From assembly GCA_020048295.1 (NCBI GenBank), contig JAIFMT010000233.1, positions 1 through 20,522 of the forward strand: a DNA stretch of 20,522 nucleotides, read 5' to 3'. The first letter of the stretch is position 1. Every line of letters begins with the position of its first letter. The translations under genes and the position numbers were made by a program. The notes under the pieces are model-generated. The model saw nothing but the letters and a program-made list of their open reading frames with translations. It was not told where the DNA came from and ran no database searches. Source of the stretch: Rhodoferax sp. GTDB taxonomy: Bacteria; Pseudomonadota; Gammaproteobacteria; Burkholderiales; Burkholderiaceae. Of the stretch, positions 1-7,016 are shown one piece after another.

Positions 1-770
1 GGCTCGATGTGGCTTTGGCGCAGACGCACATCGTGGGTCTGGCCACCAATGTGCAGTTTTTGCGCCATGTGGTGCAGTGCGATTCGTTTGCCCAAGCCAA
101 CTTAGACACCGCGCTGATCCCGCGCGAAGCCGCTGTGTTGTTCAACCAGGAGCGCGTCGGCCTGGCGCTGGCCGCCGCGGCTGACGTGGCGCAAACCCTG
201 CTCGACGAGCGCGCCACGCAAACCGCCGACCCGTTCAGCCGCACCGACGGCTGGCGCAGCCACGGCATTTTCACCCGCGAGTTTGCGTTTGAATTTGGCG
301 GCGAAAAAGCGCAGGCCACGCTGCGCTACCTGCACGACGGTGCCTTGCAGCTCAAGGTAGGCGAGGTGGCGGGTTTGCTGAGCTTTGTTGCCGTGCCAAC
401 GGGCATCGACTTGCAGTTTGCCGGTCGGCGTACACTGGTTTCTGTGTATCGAAAAGGTGAGGTAGCCCATATCCAAACAGCGCAAGGTGCTACACAAATA
501 ATTGCAATCGACTTGCTCGCCCATGCGGGCGAAACCCATTCTGAAGGCGGCCGCCTGACCGCGCCGATGCCTGGCAAAGTGGTGTCGTTTGCGGTACAGG
601 CCGGTGATAGCGTCAAGAAAGGCCAGCCGCTGGCAGTGCTCGATGCCATGAAAATGGAGCACACCATTGCGGCACCGGCCGACGGCGTGGTGGAAGAATT
701 ACTGTACGCGCCAGGCGACCAGGTGGAAGAAGGGGCAGAACTGCTGAAGCTGTGCAGCGCGGCTGACTGA
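1..770 (+). CDS. mccA: Biotin-dependent acyl-CoA carboxylase alpha subunit, C-terminal part (probably 3-methylcrotonyl-CoA carboxylase)
   Basis: This is the C-terminal third of a biotin carboxylase/biotin-carrier subunit. The reading frame is open through the left window edge (codons from base 3), so the biotin carboxylase N-terminus lies outside. The visible part begins with the end of the biotin carboxylase C domain (TNVQFLR). It continues through a linker/BT-like region and ends in a biotinyl-carrier domain with the motif AMKMEH, whose lysine is at codon 651-653 and is the expected biotin site. The enzyme class carboxylates an acyl-CoA using ATP and bicarbonate in the cytosol; in MCC this is a step of leucine breakdown. 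The BCCP region and the segment TAPMPGKVVSFAV resemble MCC alpha most, but propionyl- or acetyl-CoA carboxylase alpha subunits are related and cannot be excluded without the beta subunit. A low-GC stretch at about 430-510 matches the dispersed repeat seen elsewhere in the window. Confidence 0.82.
   Translation, partial: LDVALAQTHIVGLATNVQFLRHVVQCDSFAQANLDTALIPREAAVLFNQERVGLALAAAADVAQTLLDERATQTADPFSRTDGWRSHGIFTREFAFEFGGEKAQATLRYLHDGALQLKVGEVAGLLSFVAVPTGIDLQFAGRRTLVSVYRKGEVAHIQTAQGATQIIAIDLLAHAGETHSEGGRLTAPMPGKVVSFAVQAGDSVKKGQPLAVLDAMKMEHTIAAPADGVVEELLYAPGDQVEEGAELLKLCSAAD
457..494 (-). repeat. Probable in-frame copy of the dispersed Comamonadaceae-type repeat inside mccA
   Basis: Read on the minus strand, 461-494 aligns without gaps to the intergenic repeat at 785-827. 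By hand I count 23 identities over 32 positions, including the shared core CGCTNNTTGGATANGGGCTA. The stretch is clearly lower in GC than the flanking coding sequence and uses codons rare around it (GTA, ACA, ATA, ATT). It encodes about residues 151-163 of the visible protein, just upstream of the biotinyl domain. Either the repeat inserted and was kept as a linker, or this is a chance resemblance. Confidence 0.5.
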
Positions 771-784
771 CCTAGTTGATGTAC

Positions 785-827
785 TTTTTAGCCTCTAGCC
801 CTTATCCAATAAGCGTAGGCAGCTATA
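785..827 (-). repeat. Dispersed short repeat, copy 3 (reverse orientation)
   Basis: This lies between mccA and ghrA. Its reverse complement carries AGCTGCCTACGCTTA, then a 5-nt spacer, TAAGGGCT, and a tail AGAGGCTAAAAA. The same elements occur at 3041 and 16551. The stem is less perfect than in the other two copies. It may act as a transcript end after mccA. Confidence 0.75.
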
Positions 828-843
828 ACAATAGTAGTCAACA

Positions 844-1773
844 ATGAACTTGTTTCGAGTTACTTTTTGCTGCAGCAACACCGATCCGGGGCCCTGGCTG
901 GAAGGGTTGCGCGCTGCGTTGCCGCAGACGGAAGTGTCGCTGTGGCAGCCCGGCGCAGCGCCTGCCGACTACGCTGTGGTGTGGGCACCGCCGCAGCAAT
1001 TTCTGGATGAACAGCCGCAGCTCAAAGCCATTTTCAACATCGGCGCGGGCGTGGATGCGCTGCTGAAACTGCGCTTGCCGCCACGCGCCGTGGTGGTGCG
1101 GCTCGACGATGCCGGCATGGCGGTGCAAATGGCCGAGTACGTGTGCCAGGCAGTGATCCGACACTTTCGCGAGCTGGACACGTACGCCAGTGACATTCGC
1201 GCCGGGCAGTGGACGTTTCGCAAGCCGCGCCAGCGCGAGGATTTTCCGGTGGGGGTCATGGGCCTGGGCGTGCTGGGCACGCGTGTGGCGCAGGCGCTGC
1301 GGCAATTCGAATTTCCGGTAAACGGATGGAGCCGGTCGCCCAAGGTGCTGGTGGGTGTACGCAGTTTCAGCGGCGCGGCGCAATGGCATGACTTCCTGGC
1401 CGCCAGCCGCGTGCTGGTCAATCTGCTGGCGCTGACCCCGCAGACGCAAAACATCCTCAACCACGCCACCCTGAGCCGGCTGCAGCCCGGCGGCTACGTC
1501 ATCAACGTGGCGCGCGGCGCGCATCTGGTGGATGACGACTTGCTCTCGCTCATCGACAGTGGTCACCTGTCAGGGGCCACACTGGATGTGTTTCGTACCG
1601 AGCCGCTACCGCCAGCGCACCGGTTCTGGCAGCACCCCAAGATCATCCTCACGCCACATACGTCGGCGCGCACCCTGCGCGAGCAAAGCATTGCCCAGAT
1701 CGCCGGCAAGATGGTGGCGCTGGCGCGCGGCGAACCCCTGGCGGGACAGGTTGACGTTGCGCGCGGGTATTAA
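844..1773 (+). CDS. ghrA: D-2-hydroxyacid dehydrogenase, glyoxylate/hydroxypyruvate reductase A type
   Basis: A 309-residue NAD(P)H-dependent 2-hydroxyacid dehydrogenase, the usual length for GhrA. The family reduces glyoxylate to glycolate and hydroxypyruvate to D-glycerate in the cytosol. The Rossmann dinucleotide motif GLGVLG is at residues 140-145. The catalytic triad of the family is visible: Arg224 in NVARGAHLVDDD, Glu253 in DVFRTEPLP and His272 in TPHTSA. The N-terminal segment with FNIGAGVD and the MAEYV motif also fits the GhrA subgroup rather than SerA or D-lactate dehydrogenase. The ATG at 844 is used because it is the first plausible start after the repeat and gives the expected N-terminus; no strong Shine-Dalgarno sequence precedes it. 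The gene stands alone between mccA (73 nt upstream, with the repeat) and the amidohydrolase (69 nt downstream). Exact substrate preference cannot be read from the sequence. Confidence 0.88.
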   Translation: MNLFRVTFCCSNTDPGPWLEGLRAALPQTEVSLWQPGAAPADYAVVWAPPQQFLDEQPQLKAIFNIGAGVDALLKLRLPPRAVVVRLDDAGMAVQMAEYVCQAVIRHFRELDTYASDIRAGQWTFRKPRQREDFPVGVMGLGVLGTRVAQALRQFEFPVNGWSRSPKVLVGVRSFSGAAQWHDFLAASRVLVNLLALTPQTQNILNHATLSRLQPGGYVINVARGAHLVDDDLLSLIDSGHLSGATLDVFRTEPLPPAHRFWQHPKIILTPHTSARTLREQSIAQIAGKMVALARGEPLAGQVDVARGY

Positions 1774-1842
1774 TTCAGGTTCGTTTGTGCCCTCATCCTG
1801 TCCATCACACCCCAAACACCATCCCGCATTACCCACCCCGCC

Positions 1843-3039
1843 ATGAAAATCATTGACGCTATCGCCCAGCAAAGCCCCGCTCTGGCAACCCTGCGGCGCG
1901 ACCTCCACGCGCACCCGGAACTGTGTTTTCACGAAATGCGCACCGCCGAGGTGGTGGCCGCCAAACTCACCGGCTGGGGCATTCCCATCCACCGGGGTTT
2001 GGGCACCACCGGCGTGGTCGGCATTGTCAAAAATGGCACGTCGGCGCGCGCCATTGGCCTGCGTGCCGACATGGACGCGCTGCCGATGCAGGAATTCAAC
2101 ACCTTTGCCCACGCCAGCACGGCCCCGGGCAAGATGCACGCCTGCGGCCACGACGGCCACACCGCCATGCTGCTGGGCGCGGCGCAATACCTCAGCACCC
2201 AGCGCTATTTTGACGGCACGGTGTATCTGATCTTCCAGCCGGCCGAAGAAGGCGGTGGCGGGGCCCGCGAGATGATCAAGGACGGCTTGTTCGACCTGTT
2301 CCCGATGGACGCGGTGTTTGGCCTGCACAACTGGCCCGGCTCGGCGGTAGGCCACATGGCAGCCAGCGCCGGACCGGTGATGGCGTCGAGCAACGAATTC
2401 AAGATCACCATCCGCGGCAAAGGCGGCCACGCGGCCATGCCGCACAACGCGCTGGACCCGGTGCCACTGGCGTGCCAGCTGGTGCAGGGTTTTCAGACCA
2501 TCGTCAGCCGCAACCTCAAGCCGATCGACGCCGGCGTGATCTCGGTCACCATGATTCATACCGGTGAGGCCACCAACGTCATCCCCGACCGCTGCGAGCT
2601 GCAAGGCACGGTGCGCACCTTCACCCTGGCGGTGCTGGACCTGATCGAGCAGCGCATGCGCGACATGACGGCCCAACTTTGCGCGGCGTTTGGCATGAGC
2701 GCTGAATTTGAGTTTGTGCGCAACTACCCGCCCACCATCAACAGCGCCGCAGAGGCCGCGTTGTGCCGCCAGGTCATGGCCGATCTGGTTGGCGCAGACC
2801 GGGTGCAGGTGCAGGAGCCCACCATGGGCGCAGAAGACTTCTCCTACATGTTGCAGGCCAAGCCCGGCTGCTATGCCTTCATTGCCAATGGCGATGGCAA
2901 GCACCGCGACCTGGGCCATGGCGGCGGCCCGTGCATGCTGCACAACCCGAGCTACGACTTCAACGATGCCCTGTTGCCGCTGGGGGCCAGCTATTGGGTG
3001 CGGCTGGTTGAAGCCTGGTTTGCCAGAAATACAACATAA
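1843..3039 (+). CDS. M20D-family amidohydrolase (hippurate hydrolase / N-acyl-amino-acid deacylase-like)
   Basis: A 398-residue zinc-type peptidase/deacylase of family M20D (HipO, AbgB, IAA-amino acid hydrolase relatives). These cytosolic enzymes cleave the amide bond between an acyl or aroyl group and an amino acid. Metal-site residues are visible: Cys101-Gly-His103-Asp-Gly-His106, Glu135-Glu136 in QPAEEGGGG, His162 in GLHNWPG and His367 near the C-terminus. The dimerisation/lid domain contains GKGGHAAMPH (about 192-201), and MGAEDFSYML lies at about 328-337. The start is the ATG at 1843, giving MKIIDAIAQQ; no obvious Shine-Dalgarno sequence precedes it. The gene follows ghrA by 69 nt on the same strand, and the stop is followed immediately by a repeat copy. 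Hippurate, N-acetyl amino acids or peptides are all possible substrates, so no gene symbol is given. Confidence 0.9.
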   Translation: MKIIDAIAQQSPALATLRRDLHAHPELCFHEMRTAEVVAAKLTGWGIPIHRGLGTTGVVGIVKNGTSARAIGLRADMDALPMQEFNTFAHASTAPGKMHACGHDGHTAMLLGAAQYLSTQRYFDGTVYLIFQPAEEGGGGAREMIKDGLFDLFPMDAVFGLHNWPGSAVGHMAASAGPVMASSNEFKITIRGKGGHAAMPHNALDPVPLACQLVQGFQTIVSRNLKPIDAGVISVTMIHTGEATNVIPDRCELQGTVRTFTLAVLDLIEQRMRDMTAQLCAAFGMSAEFEFVRNYPPTINSAAEAALCRQVMADLVGADRVQVQEPTMGAEDFSYMLQAKPGCYAFIANGDGKHRDLGHGGGPCMLHNPSYDFNDALLPLGASYWVRLVEAWFARNTT

Positions 3040-3040
3040 A

Positions 3041-3086
3041 AATGAGCTATCAGCGCTTACCCCATAAGGGCTGGAGGCCAAAAAAG
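3041..3086 (+). repeat. Dispersed short repeat, copy 1
   Basis: It starts 1 nt after the amidohydrolase stop. AGCGCTTA at 3052-3059 and TAAGGGCT at 3065-3072 can pair (7 of 8 positions) around the 5-nt loop CCCCA. A GGAGGCCAAAAAAGC tail follows. It has the same arrangement and spacing as the copy at 16551. It sits between two convergent genes and may work as a 3'-end structure. Confidence 0.8.
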
Positions 3087-3134
3087 CTTAAAGAATAGTA
3101 ACAGCCTGCCTGACACCAAGGGCAGCGTCGCAGC

Positions 3135-3153
3135 GCAGCCTCGGCTTGGCTGC
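3135..3153 (-). terminator. GC-rich hairpin just past the response-regulator stop codon
   Basis: GCAGCC (3135-3140) and GGCTGC (3148-3153) form a perfect 6-bp stem with a 7-nt loop, directly abutting the stop of the minus-strand response regulator. No U-run follows on either strand, so it is at most a weak or Rho-assisted end of the three-gene signalling operon. Confidence 0.3.
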
Positions 3154-3996
3154 TCAGGCCGCGCGAAACACGTGGCTGAAGCTGCGGCTGACCTCGAGCA
3201 CTTCGGGATGCTGTTTGAGCGTGACCCGCTGGCGGCCTGTGTCGTCACGTTGCACCGCCGCAATGGCCGCCAGGTTGACGATGGTTGCGCGGTGAATCTG
3301 CCAGAACTGCTGCGGATCAAGCTGGCCAATCAGCTCGCGAATCGGCGTGCGGATGAACGACTCTTGCGTGGCGGTCTGTACCCGGGTGTACTTTTCGTCC
3401 GAGCGGAAGAACAGCACGTCATCCACATTCACCAGCCGGGTACTGCTGCCTGCGCCGCACTGCAACCAGCGCAAGCGGGGCGCGCTGTTGCCGCTCAGAC
3501 GTTCTTGCAACTGGGCCAGGGTTTGCAGCAGCGCCTGCGGGTGAGGAGCTGGCGGCGCCACGCCAACCGCACCGGCGTGGCGTTCCAGCAAGCGTGTTTG
3601 CAGCCGCGCGACCGTGACCGCTAGGCGTGCGCGCTCCACCGGCTTGAGCAGGTAATCCACCGCACCTTCTTCAAACGCGCTCACGGCGTACTCGTCGTAA
3701 GCGGTGGCAAACACGATCTCGCCTTGCCAGCCGTCCAGTGCAGCCATCTCGCGCGCAGCCTCAATACCGGTCAGCCCGGGCATGCGGATGTCGAGAAACA
3801 CCACGTCCGGGCGCAGTTCGTCGGCCAGCCGCAGTGCCTCCAGACCGTCGCGCGCCAACGCCACCAGTTGCAGTTCGGGCCAGCATTCGCCCAGGCGCGC
3901 CTGCAGTTGCTCACGCAGCAGGCGCTCGTCGTCGGCTATCAGCGCGCGGGGTGCGGTAGCTGCGACGCTGGCGGCGGATGTGGCGCTGAAGTTCAT
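3154..3996 (-). CDS. LytTR-family response regulator (LytR/AlgR type)
   Basis: A 280-residue two-component response regulator. The N-terminal receiver domain (about residues 18-135) has the acidic pair Asp22-Asp23, the phosphoacceptor Asp69 in FLDIRMPG, the Thr/Ala switch region FATAYDEYA and the lysine in LLKPVE. After a linker the C-terminal LytTR DNA-binding domain (about 178-278) contains VDDVLFFRSDEKYTRV and FWQIHRATIVNL, typical of this non-HTH fold. Its ATG overlaps the stop of the upstream LytS-type kinase gene by 4 nt (ATGA at 3993-3996), so translation is very likely coupled, and the kinase is the obvious partner. Targets are unknown. LytTR regulators often control cell-surface, alginate, fimbrial or nutrient-uptake genes, but nothing here selects among these. 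Confidence 0.93.
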   Translation of the reverse strand: MNFSATSAASVAATAPRALIADDERLLREQLQARLGECWPELQLVALARDGLEALRLADELRPDVVFLDIRMPGLTGIEAAREMAALDGWQGEIVFATAYDEYAVSAFEEGAVDYLLKPVERARLAVTVARLQTRLLERHAGAVGVAPPAPHPQALLQTLAQLQERLSGNSAPRLRWLQCGAGSSTRLVNVDDVLFFRSDEKYTRVQTATQESFIRTPIRELIGQLDPQQFWQIHRATIVNLAAIAAVQRDDTGRQRVTLKQHPEVLEVSRSFSHVFRAA

Positions 3997-5165
3997 GCTT
4001 TTTTGGCCACCTCGGCCTGGTACGGAATCACCAGCACGGCGACTGTGCCCAGCGGATCGCCGGCGTGCAGTTCCAGACTGCTGCTGCCGGGGTAGAGCAG
4101 CGCCAGCCGAGAGCGAATGTTGTCCAGCCCCAGCCCGGTGCCCGAGGTGCTGGCGGCGTAAATGTGCCCCTGGTGCAGCCCGATGCCGGTATCAGCCACT
4201 TCGACATGCAACTGGCCATCCACCACCTGTGCCGACACCGTCACACGGCCGCCTTCGGGCTTGGGTTCAATGCCATGCTTGATGGCGTTTTCCACCAGCG
4301 TTTGCAGCACCATTGGCGGGAAGATGGTTGACTCCAGCCCGGCGGGCACGTTGATCTCGTACTGCAAGCGGTCTTCAATGCGCCGCTTGAGCAGTTCCAG
4401 ATACGGGCGGATCAGCGCCAGCTCGCGCCCCAGCGTGGAAGACTCCTGGCGCTTGGGGTCGGTCTCGATCAGGTAATCCACCGCTGCCAGGGTGTTGAAC
4501 AAAAAGTGCGGCTCCACCTGCGCCTGCATCAACTTCAGGCGTGCCTGCACCAGCTGGCGCTGCATCGCCTCACGCTCGGCCGCCGCGTTGGCCACCTGCA
4601 ATTTCGCGTCCGACTCGGCGGTTTTGCGCACGATCACCTTGGCCGCCACCAGATAGGCAAAAAAGGCCACCAGCAGCGCTGAGAGCACATCGCCAATCCA
4701 GCCACCCAGCGTGCGTTCGGTGGTCAGGCTGACCTCTTCGTCTGTGCTGTCTGCATCGTCGGTGTCAGGGCTGGCCGGAATTTCGATGCGGATCGGTGGT
4801 TCGACGCTGTCGGTGGCAGAAGCACCCGAGGCCGCCGGTGTTGCCGGCACCGGGGTGCAGCCAGTTTCGGTGATCACAATGGCGGTTTTGCCACCGATCA
4901 GGACATTCTTGGTCTTGCAGGGCGCGGGCGTGCCGTCGGGCTGTTTGGCCACCTGCGTCTTGCGCACCTCGCGCAGGGTTCGGTGTGACAGCTGCAAGTG
5001 CTCCGAAATCCACGAACCGGCAATCAGCACGATCAGCGCCAGTGCCACCATGCGCCACCAGCTCAGGCCGGCCGCCCAGGCGCTCAGGCCGGCGTTGAGC
5101 CGGCGCAGCCAGGCGTAACGGTCTGAGGCGACGGGCATGCTGCGAAAGGGATCAGAGTTTGACAT
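3993..5165 (-). CDS. Sensor histidine kinase, LytS/YehU (His_kinase) family
   Basis: A 390-residue membrane sensor kinase. Two hydrophobic segments (about residues 37-53 and 158-176) flank a periplasmic region of about 105 residues, followed by a short coiled stretch (about 180-212). The catalytic core of the LytS class has the phosphoacceptor His220 in QVEPHFLFNTL. The ATP-binding domain has VENAIKHG (291-298), DTGIGL (325-330) and GTGLGL (342-347). The periplasmic loop holds a lone cysteine pair, Cys83 and Cys103, and an Asp/Glu-rich stretch at about 134-144, and shows no domain I recognise. The ATG overlaps the stop of the upstream small gene by 14 nt, and the stop overlaps the LytTR regulator start by 4 nt, so the three genes form one translationally coupled unit. 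The signal sensed is unknown. Confidence 0.93.
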   Translation of the reverse strand: MSNSDPFRSMPVASDRYAWLRRLNAGLSAWAAGLSWWRMVALALIVLIAGSWISEHLQLSHRTLREVRKTQVAKQPDGTPAPCKTKNVLIGGKTAIVITETGCTPVPATPAASGASATDSVEPPIRIEIPASPDTDDADSTDEEVSLTTERTLGGWIGDVLSALLVAFFAYLVAAKVIVRKTAESDAKLQVANAAAEREAMQRQLVQARLKLMQAQVEPHFLFNTLAAVDYLIETDPKRQESSTLGRELALIRPYLELLKRRIEDRLQYEINVPAGLESTIFPPMVLQTLVENAIKHGIEPKPEGGRVTVSAQVVDGQLHVEVADTGIGLHQGHIYAASTSGTGLGLDNIRSRLALLYPGSSSLELHAGDPLGTVAVLVIPYQAEVAKKA

Positions 5166-5385
5166 CGGTTGGCAATGGTAGCGGCTTTGCGGTCAGGGCG
5201 ACGACGGCGTTTTGCGTGCTCTGGCGCTTGCCAACCACGGTAACGCTGGGCAGTTGCACCACGCGGGTGGCGCTGGCCGCGGGTACGTCAAAGCCGGCGC
5301 GCAGCGCACCGATCAGCAGCAGGTTGATGGCCACGCTGGCCAGCACGGCGATGCGGCTTGGGTTGCTCAATGTCGATGTCTTCAT
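5152..5385 (-). CDS. Small single-pass membrane or secreted protein, unknown function
   Basis: A 77-residue protein beginning MKTSTLSNPSR. It has one hydrophobic segment at about residues 12-30 that could be a membrane anchor or uncleaved signal peptide. The polar tail contains the short segment LPSVTVVGKRQ (about 45-55), which resembles the conserved region near the start of TonB-dependent receptors and small betaproteobacterial proteins of unknown role. The frame is open much further upstream, but the ATG at 5383-5385 is chosen because GGAG lies 6 nt before it and it places the hydrophobic segment at the N-terminus. The stop overlaps the start of the LytS-type kinase gene by 14 nt, so it is the first gene of the two-component operon. 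I cannot name a family; an accessory role for the kinase is only an inference from overlap. Confidence 0.72.
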   Translation of the reverse strand: MKTSTLSNPSRIAVLASVAINLLLIGALRAGFDVPAASATRVVQLPSVTVVGKRQSTQNAVVALTAKPLPLPTDVKL

Positions 5386-5391
5386 GGATGG

Positions 5392-5395
5392 CTCC
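5392..5395 (-). promoter_or_regulatory. Shine-Dalgarno deciding the start of the small membrane protein
   Basis: On the minus strand GGAG sits 6 nt before the ATG at 5385. It is the reason for rejecting the longer open frame that reaches 5733. Confidence 0.6.
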
Positions 5396-5554
5396 GTTTC
5401 AAAGGTGGCGTTTAGGATTCGCGTTGCACTGCCCACGGCAGCGATGGAGCGAACTCTACGCACGCCTGCCGCGCCGCGCACGCCACATGCGACCAGCTGC
5501 AGCCAGCCCGGATAAAGCGAGTTTTGACGCGATGAGTGGCGCTGCAAACTTTCA

Positions 5555-5603
5555 TGGGCGCAGATCCCACCCCGAAGAATGAAGTTTTTTGGTGCGGCGC
5601 CCA
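5555..5603. repeat. Imperfect 49-nt inverted repeat (hairpin)
   Basis: Outer arms TGGGCGC (5555-5561) and GCGCCCA (5597-5603) pair perfectly. Inside, CCACC and an A-rich stretch oppose a TTTTTT run and GGTG, with bulges. It could form a long imperfect hairpin in RNA of either strand. No U-run follows the outer stem, so it is not a standard intrinsic terminator. It might be a terminator with an A/U-rich interior, a small degenerate mobile remnant, or an RNA element. Confidence 0.45.
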
Positions 5604-5734
5604 CGCCACAAATGGGTGCTGCCGACACGCGCTGGTTCGCTGCGAGGGCCCAGCTCCTACAGAACATCCGGCGTTGTTTCACGTTAATCCGTGCTGGCGC
5701 AAAGCAGTGCACCCAGCAGCCTGCCGGGTTCACA

Positions 5735-6961
5735 TCAGGGGCGATGGACCATCAGCAAGGTGATGTCATCCGACTGCGGATGGCCATCGGCAAAAGTATC
5801 GACTGCAGCCACAATGTGAGACAGGCAGTCGGCAGAGTGTGAAGGCGTGTAGTCGGCCATCAACTGCAACAGGCTGTCGTCGCCAAACAAGGCACTGTTC
5901 TTGTTTTCGGCTTCGGTCACACCATCGGTGTAGAGCAGCAGCAGGCTGCCAGCTGGAAACTCACAACTGCTGGCCTGGTAGCGAAGGTTCGGAAAAATGC
6001 CGGCGATCGGATTGCGGATGCCCTTGAGGAAAGCCGCAGGCTCCCCCGGTCGCCGCAAGATCGGCAGGTTGTGCCCGGCGTTGACAAAATGCAGCCGTCC
6101 CGCAGTCAGGTCGATGATGCCAAAAAACAAGGTGACAAATTGTTCTGCATCATTCGCTGCATTGAGGATGTCATTGCTGCTGGCCGCAAGTTGCCCAAGA
6201 TGCTTGTCAATATCGTGGTAGGGGTGCAGAACTTCATTGCGCAGCACGGTCAGCGTGCGCATCATGAACAACGCCGCCGGCGCGCCCTTGTTGCAGACAT
6301 CACCAATGGCGACAAAATAATGTCCATCAGGCAACGCGAAGGCATCATAGAAGTCGCCGCCAATCTGGCGCGCAGCGCGCATGAAACCGCAGCCCACGAC
6401 ACCGGCCTTGGCAGAAAACAAGGGGGGCAAGGGCAGCATGCCCGCCTGAATCTGCCGGGCCATGTCAAGCTCACGTTTCAGCGCTTCGAGTTCCAGTGTG
6501 GCCTGCAGTCGCTTTTCCACCTCACGCTGCAACCAATCGTTCTGGTCCTGCAAAAAATCTCGCCACGACTTGAGTTCGAGCTGCGCCTTGATTCGCGCCG
6601 CCACAATCGGCGGGCTGATCGGTTTGTGGATGAAATCGACGGCACCGACGGAAAAGCCCTCTGCCTCGTCCTCGGTTTCGGTCTTGGCAGTCAAAAAAAT
6701 CACGGGAATGCGGCTGGTGGCCTCACTGGCCTTCAGCCGGCGGCACACCTCGTAGCCGTCCATCACAGGCATCATGATGTCGAGCAGAATCAGGTCGGGT
6801 GGCGGGCTGAGGTTGGCAACCTTCAAGGCCAGGGGTCCGCCGTTAGCCACCTTGACGATATAGTCATTTTTCAAGAGGCCGCTCATCAGCGTCAGGTTGT
6901 CGGGGGTGTCGTCCACCACCAGAATCGTGGCTTTTTTGGCGTTGGGGGTCAATTCGCCCAT
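5735..6961 (-). CDS. Response regulator with PP2C-type phosphatase output (RsbU/SpoIIE-like)
   Basis: A 408-residue cytosolic protein with two domains. The receiver (about residues 10-130) has Asp17-Asp18, phosphoacceptor Asp61 in LLDIMMPVMDG and Lys113 in HKPI. A helical/coiled linker (about 128-175) leads to a SpoIIE-type PP2C phosphatase with GGDFYD (201-206), GDVCNKG (220-226), YTDGVTEAEN (344-353) and SDDITLL (397-403), which are the metal-binding acidic motifs. Enzymes of this class dephosphorylate a serine on a STAS anti-sigma-factor antagonist; such a STAS gene lies at 11351-11704. An AAGGA ribosome site lies about 6 nt before the ATG. The gene follows the hybrid kinase by 55 nt on the same strand, suggesting that kinase's Hpt domain phosphorylates this receiver. 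That link is an inference from position. Confidence 0.93.
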   Translation of the reverse strand: MGELTPNAKKATILVVDDTPDNLTLMSGLLKNDYIVKVANGGPLALKVANLSPPPDLILLDIMMPVMDGYEVCRRLKASEATSRIPVIFLTAKTETEDEAEGFSVGAVDFIHKPISPPIVAARIKAQLELKSWRDFLQDQNDWLQREVEKRLQATLELEALKRELDMARQIQAGMLPLPPLFSAKAGVVGCGFMRAARQIGGDFYDAFALPDGHYFVAIGDVCNKGAPAALFMMRTLTVLRNEVLHPYHDIDKHLGQLAASSNDILNAANDAEQFVTLFFGIIDLTAGRLHFVNAGHNLPILRRPGEPAAFLKGIRNPIAGIFPNLRYQASSCEFPAGSLLLLYTDGVTEAENKNSALFGDDSLLQLMADYTPSHSADCLSHIVAAVDTFADGHPQSDDITLLMVHRP

Positions 6962-7016
6962 GCGTCATCCTTCATGAAGTTGTCCGTAGGCAGGCCGGTG
7001 CCGCGTTGTTTCTGGT

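Larger units (their letters stand above)
5386..5734. other. 349-nt intergenic region between two minus-strand operons
   Basis: This lies between the end of the REC-PP2C gene and the start of the small membrane-protein gene, both on the minus strand, so it should hold the end of one transcript and the promoter of the next. Short frames run through it on both strands, but none has a convincing start, ribosome site or recognisable product. I find no good -35/-10 pair. The only clear structure is the imperfect inverted repeat at 5555-5603. Confidence 0.6.

Noticed and set aside
1606..3081. Long minus-strand open frame (491 codons) opposite the amidohydrolase
   Set aside because: It lies antisense to a gene with full M20 motifs. 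Its product is rich in His, Arg, Ala and Gly with no domain, as expected for a mirror frame in GC-rich coding DNA.
5386..5733. Extended N-terminus for the small membrane protein (frame open to 5733)
   Set aside because: The upstream part is Arg/Cys-rich with no domain. The internal ATG has a ribosome site and puts the hydrophobic segment at the N-terminus.
5536..5842. Short plus-strand frames crossing the gap at 5386-5734
   Set aside because: They run antisense into the PP2C gene, lack ribosome sites, and their repeated GA-PTP-like words simply reflect the inverted repeat at 5555-5603.
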